Of a stretch of DNA of 30,433 nucleotides, positions 13,636-20,508 are shown piece by piece. The stretch lies in the IMG/VR virus record IMGVR_UViG_3300003890_000011, positions 1-30,433 of that record. One strand, 5' to 3'. Source of the stretch: a virus. Within the stretch, counting starts at the first letter, position 1. The number at the start of each line of letters is the position of its first letter. A model generated the notes under the pieces. That model was not told the DNA's origin and searched no databases. It worked only from the letters and a program-made list of their open reading frames with translations. The translations under genes were made by a program, and so were the position numbers.

Positions 13636-15621
13636 ATGTACGTTAGATTATGCGAAAGTTTAAATAATGTCGGCAAATTAGTTCCAGTCAATGAAGTTCA
13701 TAAATATATTACAGACGTAAATAAAGATTACTACACATCTATATTTCAATATAATGAGTCCCAAAAAACTCAAGCTGAAGAAAGCATTGAAGTTCAAAAA
13801 GATGGGAAAACTATTAATAGACTTAAAGGTGTCTCTGGCATTAGAGATGTCATCACTAATAAGTTAGTATTTGACTTTGACTCAGATAAGTTAAAAGACG
13901 CTCAAAGAGATACACTAGAGCTTTTAAATCGACTAGAGGATAAAGGCGTAAACGTAGATACTGAAGTCAATATTTGCTTTAGTGGATCTAAAGGGTTTTC
14001 TGTAGAATTAAATACTACTGAAACCTTCAACCCTAATCAATTTAAAAACATCGTACATAATTTGGCACTAGATTTAAAGACATTTGATCCTAAGATTATT
14101 GATCCCAGTAGAATCTTTAGACTACCCTTTACTAAGCATCCCAAGACTGGTTTATATAAAACTCCTATATCTAAAGAAGAACTTTCTATTTTAAGTATTG
14201 ATGAGATTAAACTCCTTGCTAAACAAAAACCTGAAGTAAACGTTGAGTATCTTTCATATACCACAACACTTCCTAGAGAGATTAAGGATCTTAGAAATGT
14301 ATCGGTAGAAAAGCAATTCCCGGTAGTATTAAGCAATGAAACAATTGCTGAATTAGATTTAGTTAACAAACCATCATGGCTTTCAAATTGGAAATACGCC
14401 CTTTCTAGAGGATTCTTTAAGGAAGGCACTAGAAGCTACGCTTTGACTATTCTAGGGGCTACATGTAGAAATCAAAGTATGTCTAAGACTCAAGCATACT
14501 ACTTCTTAAAAGCTGCCGCTGATGAACAAGTACAGAGATTTGGTGGATCTAAGTTTGAGAAGAATGAGATTTGGAATAATATTGTAGAAGTTGTGTATGG
14601 AGGAAACTGGCAAGGAGGCTCTTGGTCTGAAGACAATTTTCCCATTGATTTAAAAAACTTCTTAATAAGTCATAACATACCTAGAGAAGGTAATAATAAC
14701 AATCTTGAAATGGTTGAAACTATTGATGAAGGATTTGACGAGTTTTTAAACTACGCTAAAGATATTGACAAAAATACCATGAAGTTTGGTATACCTTCTT
14801 TAGATAAAGTATTAAAAATAAGAAAAGGACATTTGATCGGATTACTCGCCCCACCTTCAATAGGAAAAACTTCATTTGCCGTAACATTAGCTAATAATAC
14901 CAGCAAAGAAGGTAATCTAGTATATTTTGCTTCTTATGATATGTATAAAAACAACGTATATCAAAAGTTGATTCAAAGACATACAGGATTAAGTGAAGAA
15001 GATATTTATAAAGTATTTACCACTCAGAACACTGAGCGAATTGAACAGTTTAGAAATATTCTTGCTACAGAATATAGGAATGTAGTATTTTGTTTTAAGT
15101 CCGGTCAGACTATTGAACAACTTAAGCAATCTATTAAAGAAGTTGAAAAACAAAGATCACAAAAGGTAGACTTAGTCATTGTCGATTATCTAGAGTTAGT
15201 AATTACTGATAAGAGCGATCCTACTGCCGCGTCTGCAGCAGCCGCTCAAGGTCTAAGAGAAGTTGCTAATGAAGGTCGAGTTGTTTTGAAACTTTTGCAA
15301 CCAAACAAGCTAAGTAATAAACCTAACCAGCCTATGACTAGTGCTACGGCAGCAAAGGGCAGCGGTTCCATACAACAAGCCGCGACTGCAATTATTACAT
15401 TGCATAGACCTGGATTCCATTCTAGATTACCGAACGAAGATAAATTTATAGGTCTTGATTGTGTAAAAAATAGAAATGGAGCTTTATTCTCTTTAGATTT
15501 TTATTGGGATGGTAAAACACAGACTTTTAGTGAAATTGATGATGTAGGTCGTATTAAACTAGAGAATGTTAAAAAAATGATAAGAGAATTAGAGAATGAA
15601 GATAAAGAGGATGAGTGGTAA
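13636..15621 (+). CDS. AEP-type primase fused to DnaB-like replicative helicase
   Basis: AAGGAGGG at 13621-13628 selects ATG 13636; the upstream ATG 13618 sits before that site. 661 residues. The N-terminal third resembles archaeo-eukaryotic primases: VFDFDSD (D80, D82 as metal ligands), FSGSKGF (about 115-121), and RIFRLPFTKHPKTGL (159-173). A PriCT-like helical region (GFFKEGTRSYALTILG, about 259-274) follows. The C-terminal half is a RecA/DnaB-type ATPase: LAPPSIGKTSF Walker A (K411), VDLVIVDYLELV Walker B (D517), and a Lys/Gln-rich loop. Unwinds and primes DNA at the fork. No separate DnaG-type primase is seen. The next gene overlaps its stop by one base. Confidence 0.87.
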   Translation: MYVRLCESLNNVGKLVPVNEVHKYITDVNKDYYTSIFQYNESQKTQAEESIEVQKDGKTINRLKGVSGIRDVITNKLVFDFDSDKLKDAQRDTLELLNRLEDKGVNVDTEVNICFSGSKGFSVELNTTETFNPNQFKNIVHNLALDLKTFDPKIIDPSRIFRLPFTKHPKTGLYKTPISKEELSILSIDEIKLLAKQKPEVNVEYLSYTTTLPREIKDLRNVSVEKQFPVVLSNETIAELDLVNKPSWLSNWKYALSRGFFKEGTRSYALTILGATCRNQSMSKTQAYYFLKAAADEQVQRFGGSKFEKNEIWNNIVEVVYGGNWQGGSWSEDNFPIDLKNFLISHNIPREGNNNNLEMVETIDEGFDEFLNYAKDIDKNTMKFGIPSLDKVLKIRKGHLIGLLAPPSIGKTSFAVTLANNTSKEGNLVYFASYDMYKNNVYQKLIQRHTGLSEEDIYKVFTTQNTERIEQFRNILATEYRNVVFCFKSGQTIEQLKQSIKEVEKQRSQKVDLVIVDYLELVITDKSDPTAASAAAAQGLREVANEGRVVLKLLQPNKLSNKPNQPMTSATAAKGSGSIQQAATAIITLHRPGFHSRLPNEDKFIGLDCVKNRNGALFSLDFYWDGKTQTFSEIDDVGRIKLENVKKMIRELENEDKEDEW

Positions 15622-16361
15622 TGAAATTTACTAGAAAATTTAAAAAAGATTTAACAGGACTAACTTTTGGTAAACTTAAGGTTGTAGAATACTCTCACAG
15701 AAAAAATGACTTAGTTTACTGGAAGTGTTCTTGTGAATGTGGTGGAAGTAAAGAAGTTCCGACTTTTAAACTTACAGGAAGTCGAGTTCGTAGTTGTGGT
15801 TGTTTATTAAAAACTCACTATAATGATATAACTGGTAAAAAATTAAACAGACTTACTGCTATAAAATATCACAGTAAAAATAGCGCCAACAATAGAATAT
15901 GGATTTTTAAATGTGATTGCGGGAAAGAGTTTAAAGCTGAATATAGTGATTTTGTACGGGAAAAAGTAAAAAGTTGCGGATGTTTGACTATAATTTCTGC
16001 AAAATCTCCCAAAAGTAAGTATAGTAGACCTGTTAATGAAAAATATAACGAATATAAATTTAGAGCTAAGAAAAATGGTATAAAATTTGATTTATCTAAA
16101 GATGAGTTTTTGAGTATTATAAAAAGTAACTGTAATTATTGCGGAGAATCTCCTTCGCAATGTAAATTTGACAGAACTAGAAATTTTACGGAAATGTTAA
16201 ACGGTATTGACAAAGTAGATAACGACTCAGGATACATCATGGAAAATTGCGTTCCTTGTTGTACAGTTTGTAATCTTGCTAAAAGGAATATGGGAGTTGA
16301 CGTATTTCTAGATTGGATCTCTAGAGTTTCCGATAATCTAAGAACTAAGGGGTTAATTTAA
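15621..16361 (+). CDS. HNH homing-type endonuclease with two zinc-finger repeats
   Basis: ATG 15621 overlaps the preceding stop (TAATG); a GTG at 15615 is a weaker alternative. The N-terminal half has two related zinc-finger repeats, each with CxC, about 25 residues, then SCGCL (first with CSCECGG, second with CDCG). The C-terminal part carries CNYCG and NGIDKVDNDSGY, NCVPCCTVCNLAKRNM, an HNH-type nuclease with the GxDRxDN-like core and cysteine pairs. Composition is visibly more A/T-rich than the helicase. Sits between primase-helicase and polymerase genes, typical of mobile endonucleases in replication loci. Confidence 0.85.
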   Translation: MKFTRKFKKDLTGLTFGKLKVVEYSHRKNDLVYWKCSCECGGSKEVPTFKLTGSRVRSCGCLLKTHYNDITGKKLNRLTAIKYHSKNSANNRIWIFKCDCGKEFKAEYSDFVREKVKSCGCLTIISAKSPKSKYSRPVNEKYNEYKFRAKKNGIKFDLSKDEFLSIIKSNCNYCGESPSQCKFDRTRNFTEMLNGIDKVDNDSGYIMENCVPCCTVCNLAKRNMGVDVFLDWISRVSDNLRTKGLI

Positions 16362-16648
16362 TGGACGAATTATTTGTATCGGAGTCGGATAGCGTCTATA
16401 CCGTTATACAAAAAGAAATTGAAATAGTTAAGCAAGAATGTTCTCGACTAGATAATGATGCCATGGTGGATGAATGCTACAACATCTCGTTAAGATTTCA
16501 CCATTTTGAAGTAATTAACATAGTTAACGAATACTTTAAGATTGGCTACATTAGTCCCGAACAAAGGCTCCGACTTGACTCTTTCTATGTTTTAGTGCAT
16601 ACTGAATTATGTTGGGGGGATGATGGAAAGATTCTACATATTAGATGA
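16361..16648 (+). CDS. Hypothetical protein, 95 aa
   Basis: Start in a TAATG overlap with the HNH stop. Acidic, helical protein (KEIEIVKQECSRLDND, LRFHHFEVINIVNEYF); no motif recognised. Its last 29 bases overlap the polymerase start. May be a polymerase or helicase accessory by position, but nothing in the sequence shows this. Confidence 0.55.
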   Translation: MDELFVSESDSVYTVIQKEIEIVKQECSRLDNDAMVDECYNISLRFHHFEVINIVNEYFKIGYISPEQRLRLDSFYVLVHTELCWGDDGKILHIR

Positions 16649-18320
16649 TGAAAACCTCAAGTCTATGCGGGACTATCTTTCTACAGTAAAATATACTGTA
16701 AAAGAAGACCTTATTTTAACAGATGAATTCGAGTTCGAGCTAGACAAAAAGTATGTTTCTCTCCTCACTACTTTGAAGTCTAGTTCGGAATATTCTGACC
16801 CTCTTATATATGGAAAGGACTCCACATTAGGGGTTACAGCCATAGAAATCATGGACGACGAACTATGGCTTTTTAAACGCGACGGGACTATAGAGAAACG
16901 TCCTCATTACTTCTGGGTAATGTCTACTAGACCATTAGACTCTCATTTCGAGAGACTTGACGGAAATCAGCACTACAAGTACATTCGTTACTTCACCACT
17001 AAAAACGCATACTACGCCTTTCTAAAGCACGCCGAAAATCGTAAGTATGACGTATTCACTATTTACAATTCCAAAGAAGCTGCAATGGTACTAAACGGTA
17101 TTACCTCGTATAAGGGTATGACTTTGGACGATCTAGGCATACTAGCATTCGATATAGAAAGTGCCGGATTGACTCAGGATAGTAAGTCAAATGTATTTCT
17201 AATTACTAACGTCTTTAAAAAGAACGGTGTAATTACCGAGAAGCACTTCAGATTAGATAGGTTTGAAAATACTGGTGCAATGATTGATGAATGGTGCAAT
17301 TGGGTGCAATCTGTAAATCCTGACATTATTACCGGACATAACATAAACGGATATGACTTACCTTATCTCCATCATGTTGCTAAGCTCTATGGCACCACTC
17401 TTAAGCTTGGTAAGGACATTAGTGAACCTTTCTTTAGTACAAAGGAATCTCAGTATAGAGTGGATGGTACTCAGAGCTGGACATATAAAAGAATTGGTAT
17501 TTTTGGAAGACAGATTATAGACGGTATGTTTCTAGCTGTTAAGTACGATATTGGTAGAAAGTACTCAAGTTGGGGACTAAAGCAGATTGCTCAAGCTGAG
17601 GGACTTGTAAAGGAAGATCGGCAATTCTACGATGCTTCATTAATTGCTAAGAATTGGAAAGATCCAATAGAGAGAGAAAAGATTGTGCAATACGGTCTTG
17701 ATGATGCAATGGATTCTTTGAAGCTTTTTGAGTTGATGATCCCTGCATATTTCTATTCGTCTATGTCTATACCTAAACCATTCCAATCTATTATTGAAGG
17801 AGCTAGCGGTAGCTGGATTAACTCGATATTGATTAGAGGATACCTTCAAGAAGATCACAGCATACCCAAGGCTACTGAACTAACTGCTCACGTAGAAGGT
17901 GGGATTAGTTTTGCAGTCCCTGGCGTTTATAGAAACCTTTTTAAGGTAGATTTAAAAAGTGCATATCCTTCTCAGATTTTGAGGTTCCAATTATCGGACA
18001 AACATAAAGATCCAAAAAGTTACTTTTATAAATTAGTCAAGTTTTTTACTGAGCAACGTTTTGAAATGAAACGTTTAGGAAAAGAAACTGGACTAAGGCT
18101 ATACCAGGATCGTGACGCAGCGAATAAAATATTTATTAACAGTGCCTATGGAGCTTGTAATACTCCAGGATTAAACTTTAATTCTCCCGAAATTGCTGCT
18201 ATAATAACACTTGAGACTAGAAAAGTTATCGACCTAGCGTTGATATGGGCTAGTGGGAAAAATAAAGAATATTGGATTAGTGAATTTAAAAAGAAAACAG
18301 GAAGAGATGAAAATGACTAG
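16620..18320 (+). CDS. DNA polymerase family B, N-terminal piece (exonuclease plus palm motifs A and B)
   Basis: 566 residues. 3'-5' exonuclease: ExoI AFDIES (D178, E180), ExoII ITGHNINGYDLPYL (D246), ExoIII YGLDDAMDS (Y358, D361 or D362). Palm: FKVDLKSAYPS motif A (D444) and NKIFINSAYGA motif B (K503, N507, Y510). It stops after a KKTGRDEND tail, before motif C, which is in the separate ORF at 18842. Removing 18315-18850 would rejoin both parts in one frame. Start: two adjacent ATGs at 16620 and 16623 follow a GGGGGG run; either may be used. Together with the C-terminal piece this is the phage replicative polymerase with proofreading. No protein-priming TPR region was evident. Confidence 0.92.
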   Translation: MMERFYILDDENLKSMRDYLSTVKYTVKEDLILTDEFEFELDKKYVSLLTTLKSSSEYSDPLIYGKDSTLGVTAIEIMDDELWLFKRDGTIEKRPHYFWVMSTRPLDSHFERLDGNQHYKYIRYFTTKNAYYAFLKHAENRKYDVFTIYNSKEAAMVLNGITSYKGMTLDDLGILAFDIESAGLTQDSKSNVFLITNVFKKNGVITEKHFRLDRFENTGAMIDEWCNWVQSVNPDIITGHNINGYDLPYLHHVAKLYGTTLKLGKDISEPFFSTKESQYRVDGTQSWTYKRIGIFGRQIIDGMFLAVKYDIGRKYSSWGLKQIAQAEGLVKEDRQFYDASLIAKNWKDPIEREKIVQYGLDDAMDSLKLFELMIPAYFYSSMSIPKPFQSIIEGASGSWINSILIRGYLQEDHSIPKATELTAHVEGGISFAVPGVYRNLFKVDLKSAYPSQILRFQLSDKHKDPKSYFYKLVKFFTEQRFEMKRLGKETGLRLYQDRDAANKIFINSAYGACNTPGLNFNSPEIAAIITLETRKVIDLALIWASGKNKEYWISEFKKKTGRDEND

Positions 18321-18855
18321 AGGTAGAAAAACTGTAGAATGTTCTAGATGTAAAAAAACTAAATTGCATTTTGGACTTGGTATGTGTAGCGCTTGTTTAC
18401 GTAGAACTAAACGAGAAACAAAACCTGAATTTTATTTAGGAACGTGCTATTCAGAAATGACTAGAAGAGTAACTCGCTTTGATCCAAAAAGACCTAGATA
18501 CTTTGGAAAAGAAATATGTAGAAAAGAAGAATTTATTAATAGGTTTTTACATGATGAGGAATTCCTAAGACTATTTAAGGGGTGGCAGGATTCTGGATTT
18601 AAACGTAGGTTTTCTCCATCTATAGATCGAGTAGATAACGACAAAGACTATACTATTGATAATATGATGTTTATTATACATCATGAAAATTCTAAAAAAG
18701 ACAATGGTAAAAAAATAAAATTAATTAAAGATAACGAAGTATTAATTTTTAATACCCATACAGAAGGTGCTAAATTTTTAAAAGTAAGTCCTAATGATTT
18801 TTCAAAATATAAAAGATTAAAACAATGTAAAGGATGGAACTTTGAAGAATTATAA
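18313..18855 (+). CDS. HNH homing endonuclease splitting the DNA polymerase gene
   Basis: ATG 18313 chosen with AGGAAGAG upstream; ATG 18307 is an alternative. About 180 residues. N-terminal zinc finger CSRCKK, then CSACLRR. HNH core SPSIDRVDNDKDYTIDNM followed by FIIHHENSKKDN. The C-terminal part (TEGAKFLKVSPNDFSKYKR) could be DNA-binding. Its first codons lie inside the end of polymerase piece 1, and its last ones overlap polymerase piece 2, so it fills the interruption with almost no spare sequence. It probably cuts an uninterrupted copy of the polymerase gene, then spreads by repair. A/T-rich relative to the polymerase. Contrary explanation: an intron, judged unlikely because there is no room for a ribozyme core. 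Confidence 0.88.
   Translation: MTRGRKTVECSRCKKTKLHFGLGMCSACLRRTKRETKPEFYLGTCYSEMTRRVTRFDPKRPRYFGKEICRKEEFINRFLHDEEFLRLFKGWQDSGFKRRFSPSIDRVDNDKDYTIDNMMFIIHHENSKKDNGKKIKLIKDNEVLIFNTHTEGAKFLKVSPNDFSKYKRLKQCKGWNFEEL
18315..18850 (+). mobile_element. Inferred insertion interrupting polB (HNH gene)
   Basis: Joining base 18314 to 18851 restores a continuous polymerase frame reading ...GRDEN-YNFIIGPVDTDS. The 536 bases removed coincide with the HNH gene. Exact ends are inferred; a one- or two-codon shift is possible. No terminal repeats are evident. Confidence 0.5.
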
Positions 18856-19606
18856 TTTTATTATTGGTCCCGTAGATACCGATTCCGTTTCTTTCTGTAA
18901 AGCAGATCAAAGTCCTTTTTCTGAAGAGGAATTAAAGTCTCTTTTAAAAGAATTAAATGATATTAGTCCGGAATTCATGGTATGGGAAGATGACGGGTAT
19001 TATGAAGCTTGTTTGTCAATAAAGGCTAAGAATTACGTATTAAAAACCAAAAATGGAGAAAAGAAATATAAAGGTTCTGCATTTAAAGACCAAAAGAAAG
19101 AACCTGCACTAAAGGAACTTATGTTTGAAATAGTGGATTGTATGTTAGACGGTACAAGCTCTCTCACAGAGGTATACCACCGCTACATTCAAGAAGCTAT
19201 GAACATTGAAGATATCTCTAGATGGGCAATTAAGAAGAGTATTACCAAAAAGCTACTTACAGGTACTCGCAAAAACGAGACTAAAGTAATGGATGCCATA
19301 GACGGTGACTCAGTTCAGGAAGGGGACAAAGTGTATCTTTACTGGAATATTGAGGGTGAGGTTCAGGATGTCGCCAAAGGCGAGCCAGTATTCTACAAGG
19401 ATGGTAGACCTAAAATGATACCAAATAGGATATTAAAGAAGATCGATGAGTTTGACGGAAACTACGATCACCTCCATTATGTCAAAAGAGTATACGATAC
19501 CGTATCCATCCTAAAGACCGTATTTGACATGGAAGAGATTCCCAAGTATCATAGTTCTAAGTCAGCTCATTTGCTTGAGCAGTTTAAAGGGGAAAGTAAT
19601 GTCTAA
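18842..19606 (+). CDS. DNA polymerase family B, C-terminal piece (motif C, thumb)
   Basis: 254 residues, starting at TTG 18842. No ATG lies between the HNH gene and motif C, and AAAGGA at 18829-18834, inside the HNH gene, is correctly spaced for the TTG. GPVDTDSVSF near residues 10-18 supplies catalytic Asp12/Asp14 (motif C), KKYKGSAFKDQKKEP is the KxKG-like region, and the remainder is thumb domain. Alone it lacks motifs A and B; it must assemble with the 16620 piece to be active. Overlaps the next gene by eight bases. Confidence 0.88.
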   Translation: MKNYNFIIGPVDTDSVSFCKADQSPFSEEELKSLLKELNDISPEFMVWEDDGYYEACLSIKAKNYVLKTKNGEKKYKGSAFKDQKKEPALKELMFEIVDCMLDGTSSLTEVYHRYIQEAMNIEDISRWAIKKSITKKLLTGTRKNETKVMDAIDGDSVQEGDKVYLYWNIEGEVQDVAKGEPVFYKDGRPKMIPNRILKKIDEFDGNYDHLHYVKRVYDTVSILKTVFDMEEIPKYHSSKSAHLLEQFKGESNV

Positions 19607-19949
19607 TTTAGTTGATTTTAGTTCATTAAAGCAACGTCAAGAAGAGCTAAAGAAAAAAGTTATTCTAGTAGAATTTAAGAAAAGAAATAACACCGAACTA
19701 GACAAAGAAATGTACATAGAACATAGTTCAGGTACTAATAATCTCAAACTAATGGTCCAAAACAATAGACTACTAACTGGTCCTGTAAACCTAGAAGAAG
19801 ATGCATATGCTGGTGGATATAACATTGCCATTAACGGTAAGAGTATGTTCCTAGACTTTGCTGAATCGCTAGATCTCTATGTACTTTTAAACTCTTTGTT
19901 TTCTAAGACTGATGGAATAAAGAGCGTAACTACTTTACTAGAGGAATAA
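19599..19949 (+). CDS. Hypothetical protein, 116 aa
   Basis: ATG 19599 follows AAAGGGGAAAG; an earlier frame from 19524 overlaps the polymerase and lacks a site. Starts with a charged helix (LKQRQEELKKKVILVEFKK), then beta-rich segments such as GGYNIAINGKSMFLDF. No motif recognised. Overlaps the polymerase stop by 8 bases and shares TAATG with the next gene. Confidence 0.6.
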   Translation: MSNLVDFSSLKQRQEELKKKVILVEFKKRNNTELDKEMYIEHSSGTNNLKLMVQNNRLLTGPVNLEEDAYAGGYNIAINGKSMFLDFAESLDLYVLLNSLFSKTDGIKSVTTLLEE

Positions 19950-20050
19950 TGGAAGTCATACATTTAGCCATACTATTAACCATTGAAGTAAGTGCAATAG
20001 TTTTTTTAATCTACGGAATTTCTAGATTAATTAATTTTTTACTTAAATAA
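19949..20050 (+). CDS. 33-residue single-TM membrane protein
   Basis: A very short gene in a TAATG overlap with the previous stop. The product is almost all one hydrophobic helix (residues 5-25, HLAILLTIEVSAIVFLIYGI) with a short polar end and a C-terminal lysine. GAGG lies upstream. Small membrane peptides of this size occur in phages as holin regulators or host-takeover factors; function is unknown here. Confidence 0.5.
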   Translation: MEVIHLAILLTIEVSAIVFLIYGISRLINFLLK

Positions 20051-20056
20051 GGATTT

Positions 20057-20245
20057 ATGGACTTAACCAGTTTACTAACAGCTTACTACAATGCAGTATA
20101 TACTAAGAATAAGTTTTCCCAAAGTATTATTTATACTCGATTGATACTCATGGGACATACAGAAAAAGAAATTATGGTTCTTCTTAAAAAACAATTTAAG
20201 AGTGCTATTATAATAAAGAAAGCTAAAAAGAAGAAAAGAAAATGA
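20057..20245 (+). CDS. Small protein with basic tail, 62 aa
   Basis: AAGGA site before the ATG. Residues 1-45 are helical (SLLTAYYNAVYTKNKF, EKEIMVLLKKQF); the last 14 are mostly lysine. Possibly a nucleic-acid- or membrane-associated small protein. Ends in an ATGA overlap with the next gene. Not recognised. Confidence 0.5.
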   Translation: MDLTSLLTAYYNAVYTKNKFSQSIIYTRLILMGHTEKEIMVLLKKQFKSAIIIKKAKKKKRK

Positions 20246-20508
20246 GAATAGTGCTTTATAATCAACATACTGCAAATTCTTTTATTCAAGCTAGATTGCA
20301 TCTTCCTTTTATTTTTCTCAATAAGACTGTAGGATGGTTTGAAAGATCTACTCTTATTAGTGGTATAAAAGCGCCTACGTCTTTTTTAATAGAGCATACC
20401 GAATACCTTAAGATAAGAGATAATGATAGTAAAGTAGAATGTTTAGAGATAAAAGTAATACTGTTAGGTTTTGGATTTAGTTTACATTTTAGGAGAGAAA
20501 ATGGTTAA
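20242..20508 (+). CDS. Hypothetical protein, 88 aa
   Basis: ATGA overlap with the preceding stop. Beta-rich sequence with several Phe/Leu segments (LHLPFIFLNKTVGWFE, IKVILLGFGFSLHF). No motif, signal or TM clearly present. The last bases contain AGGAGAG, the ribosome-binding site of the following phosphoesterase. Family unknown. Confidence 0.5.
   Translation: MRIVLYNQHTANSFIQARLHLPFIFLNKTVGWFERSTLISGIKAPTSFLIEHTEYLKIRDNDSKVECLEIKVILLGFGFSLHFRRENG

Noticed and set aside
18313-18855. Group I intron or intein in the polymerase gene
   Set aside because: The three ORFs are in different frames and the HNH ORF fills the roughly 536-base gap, leaving no space for a group I core; an intein would need continuous frame.
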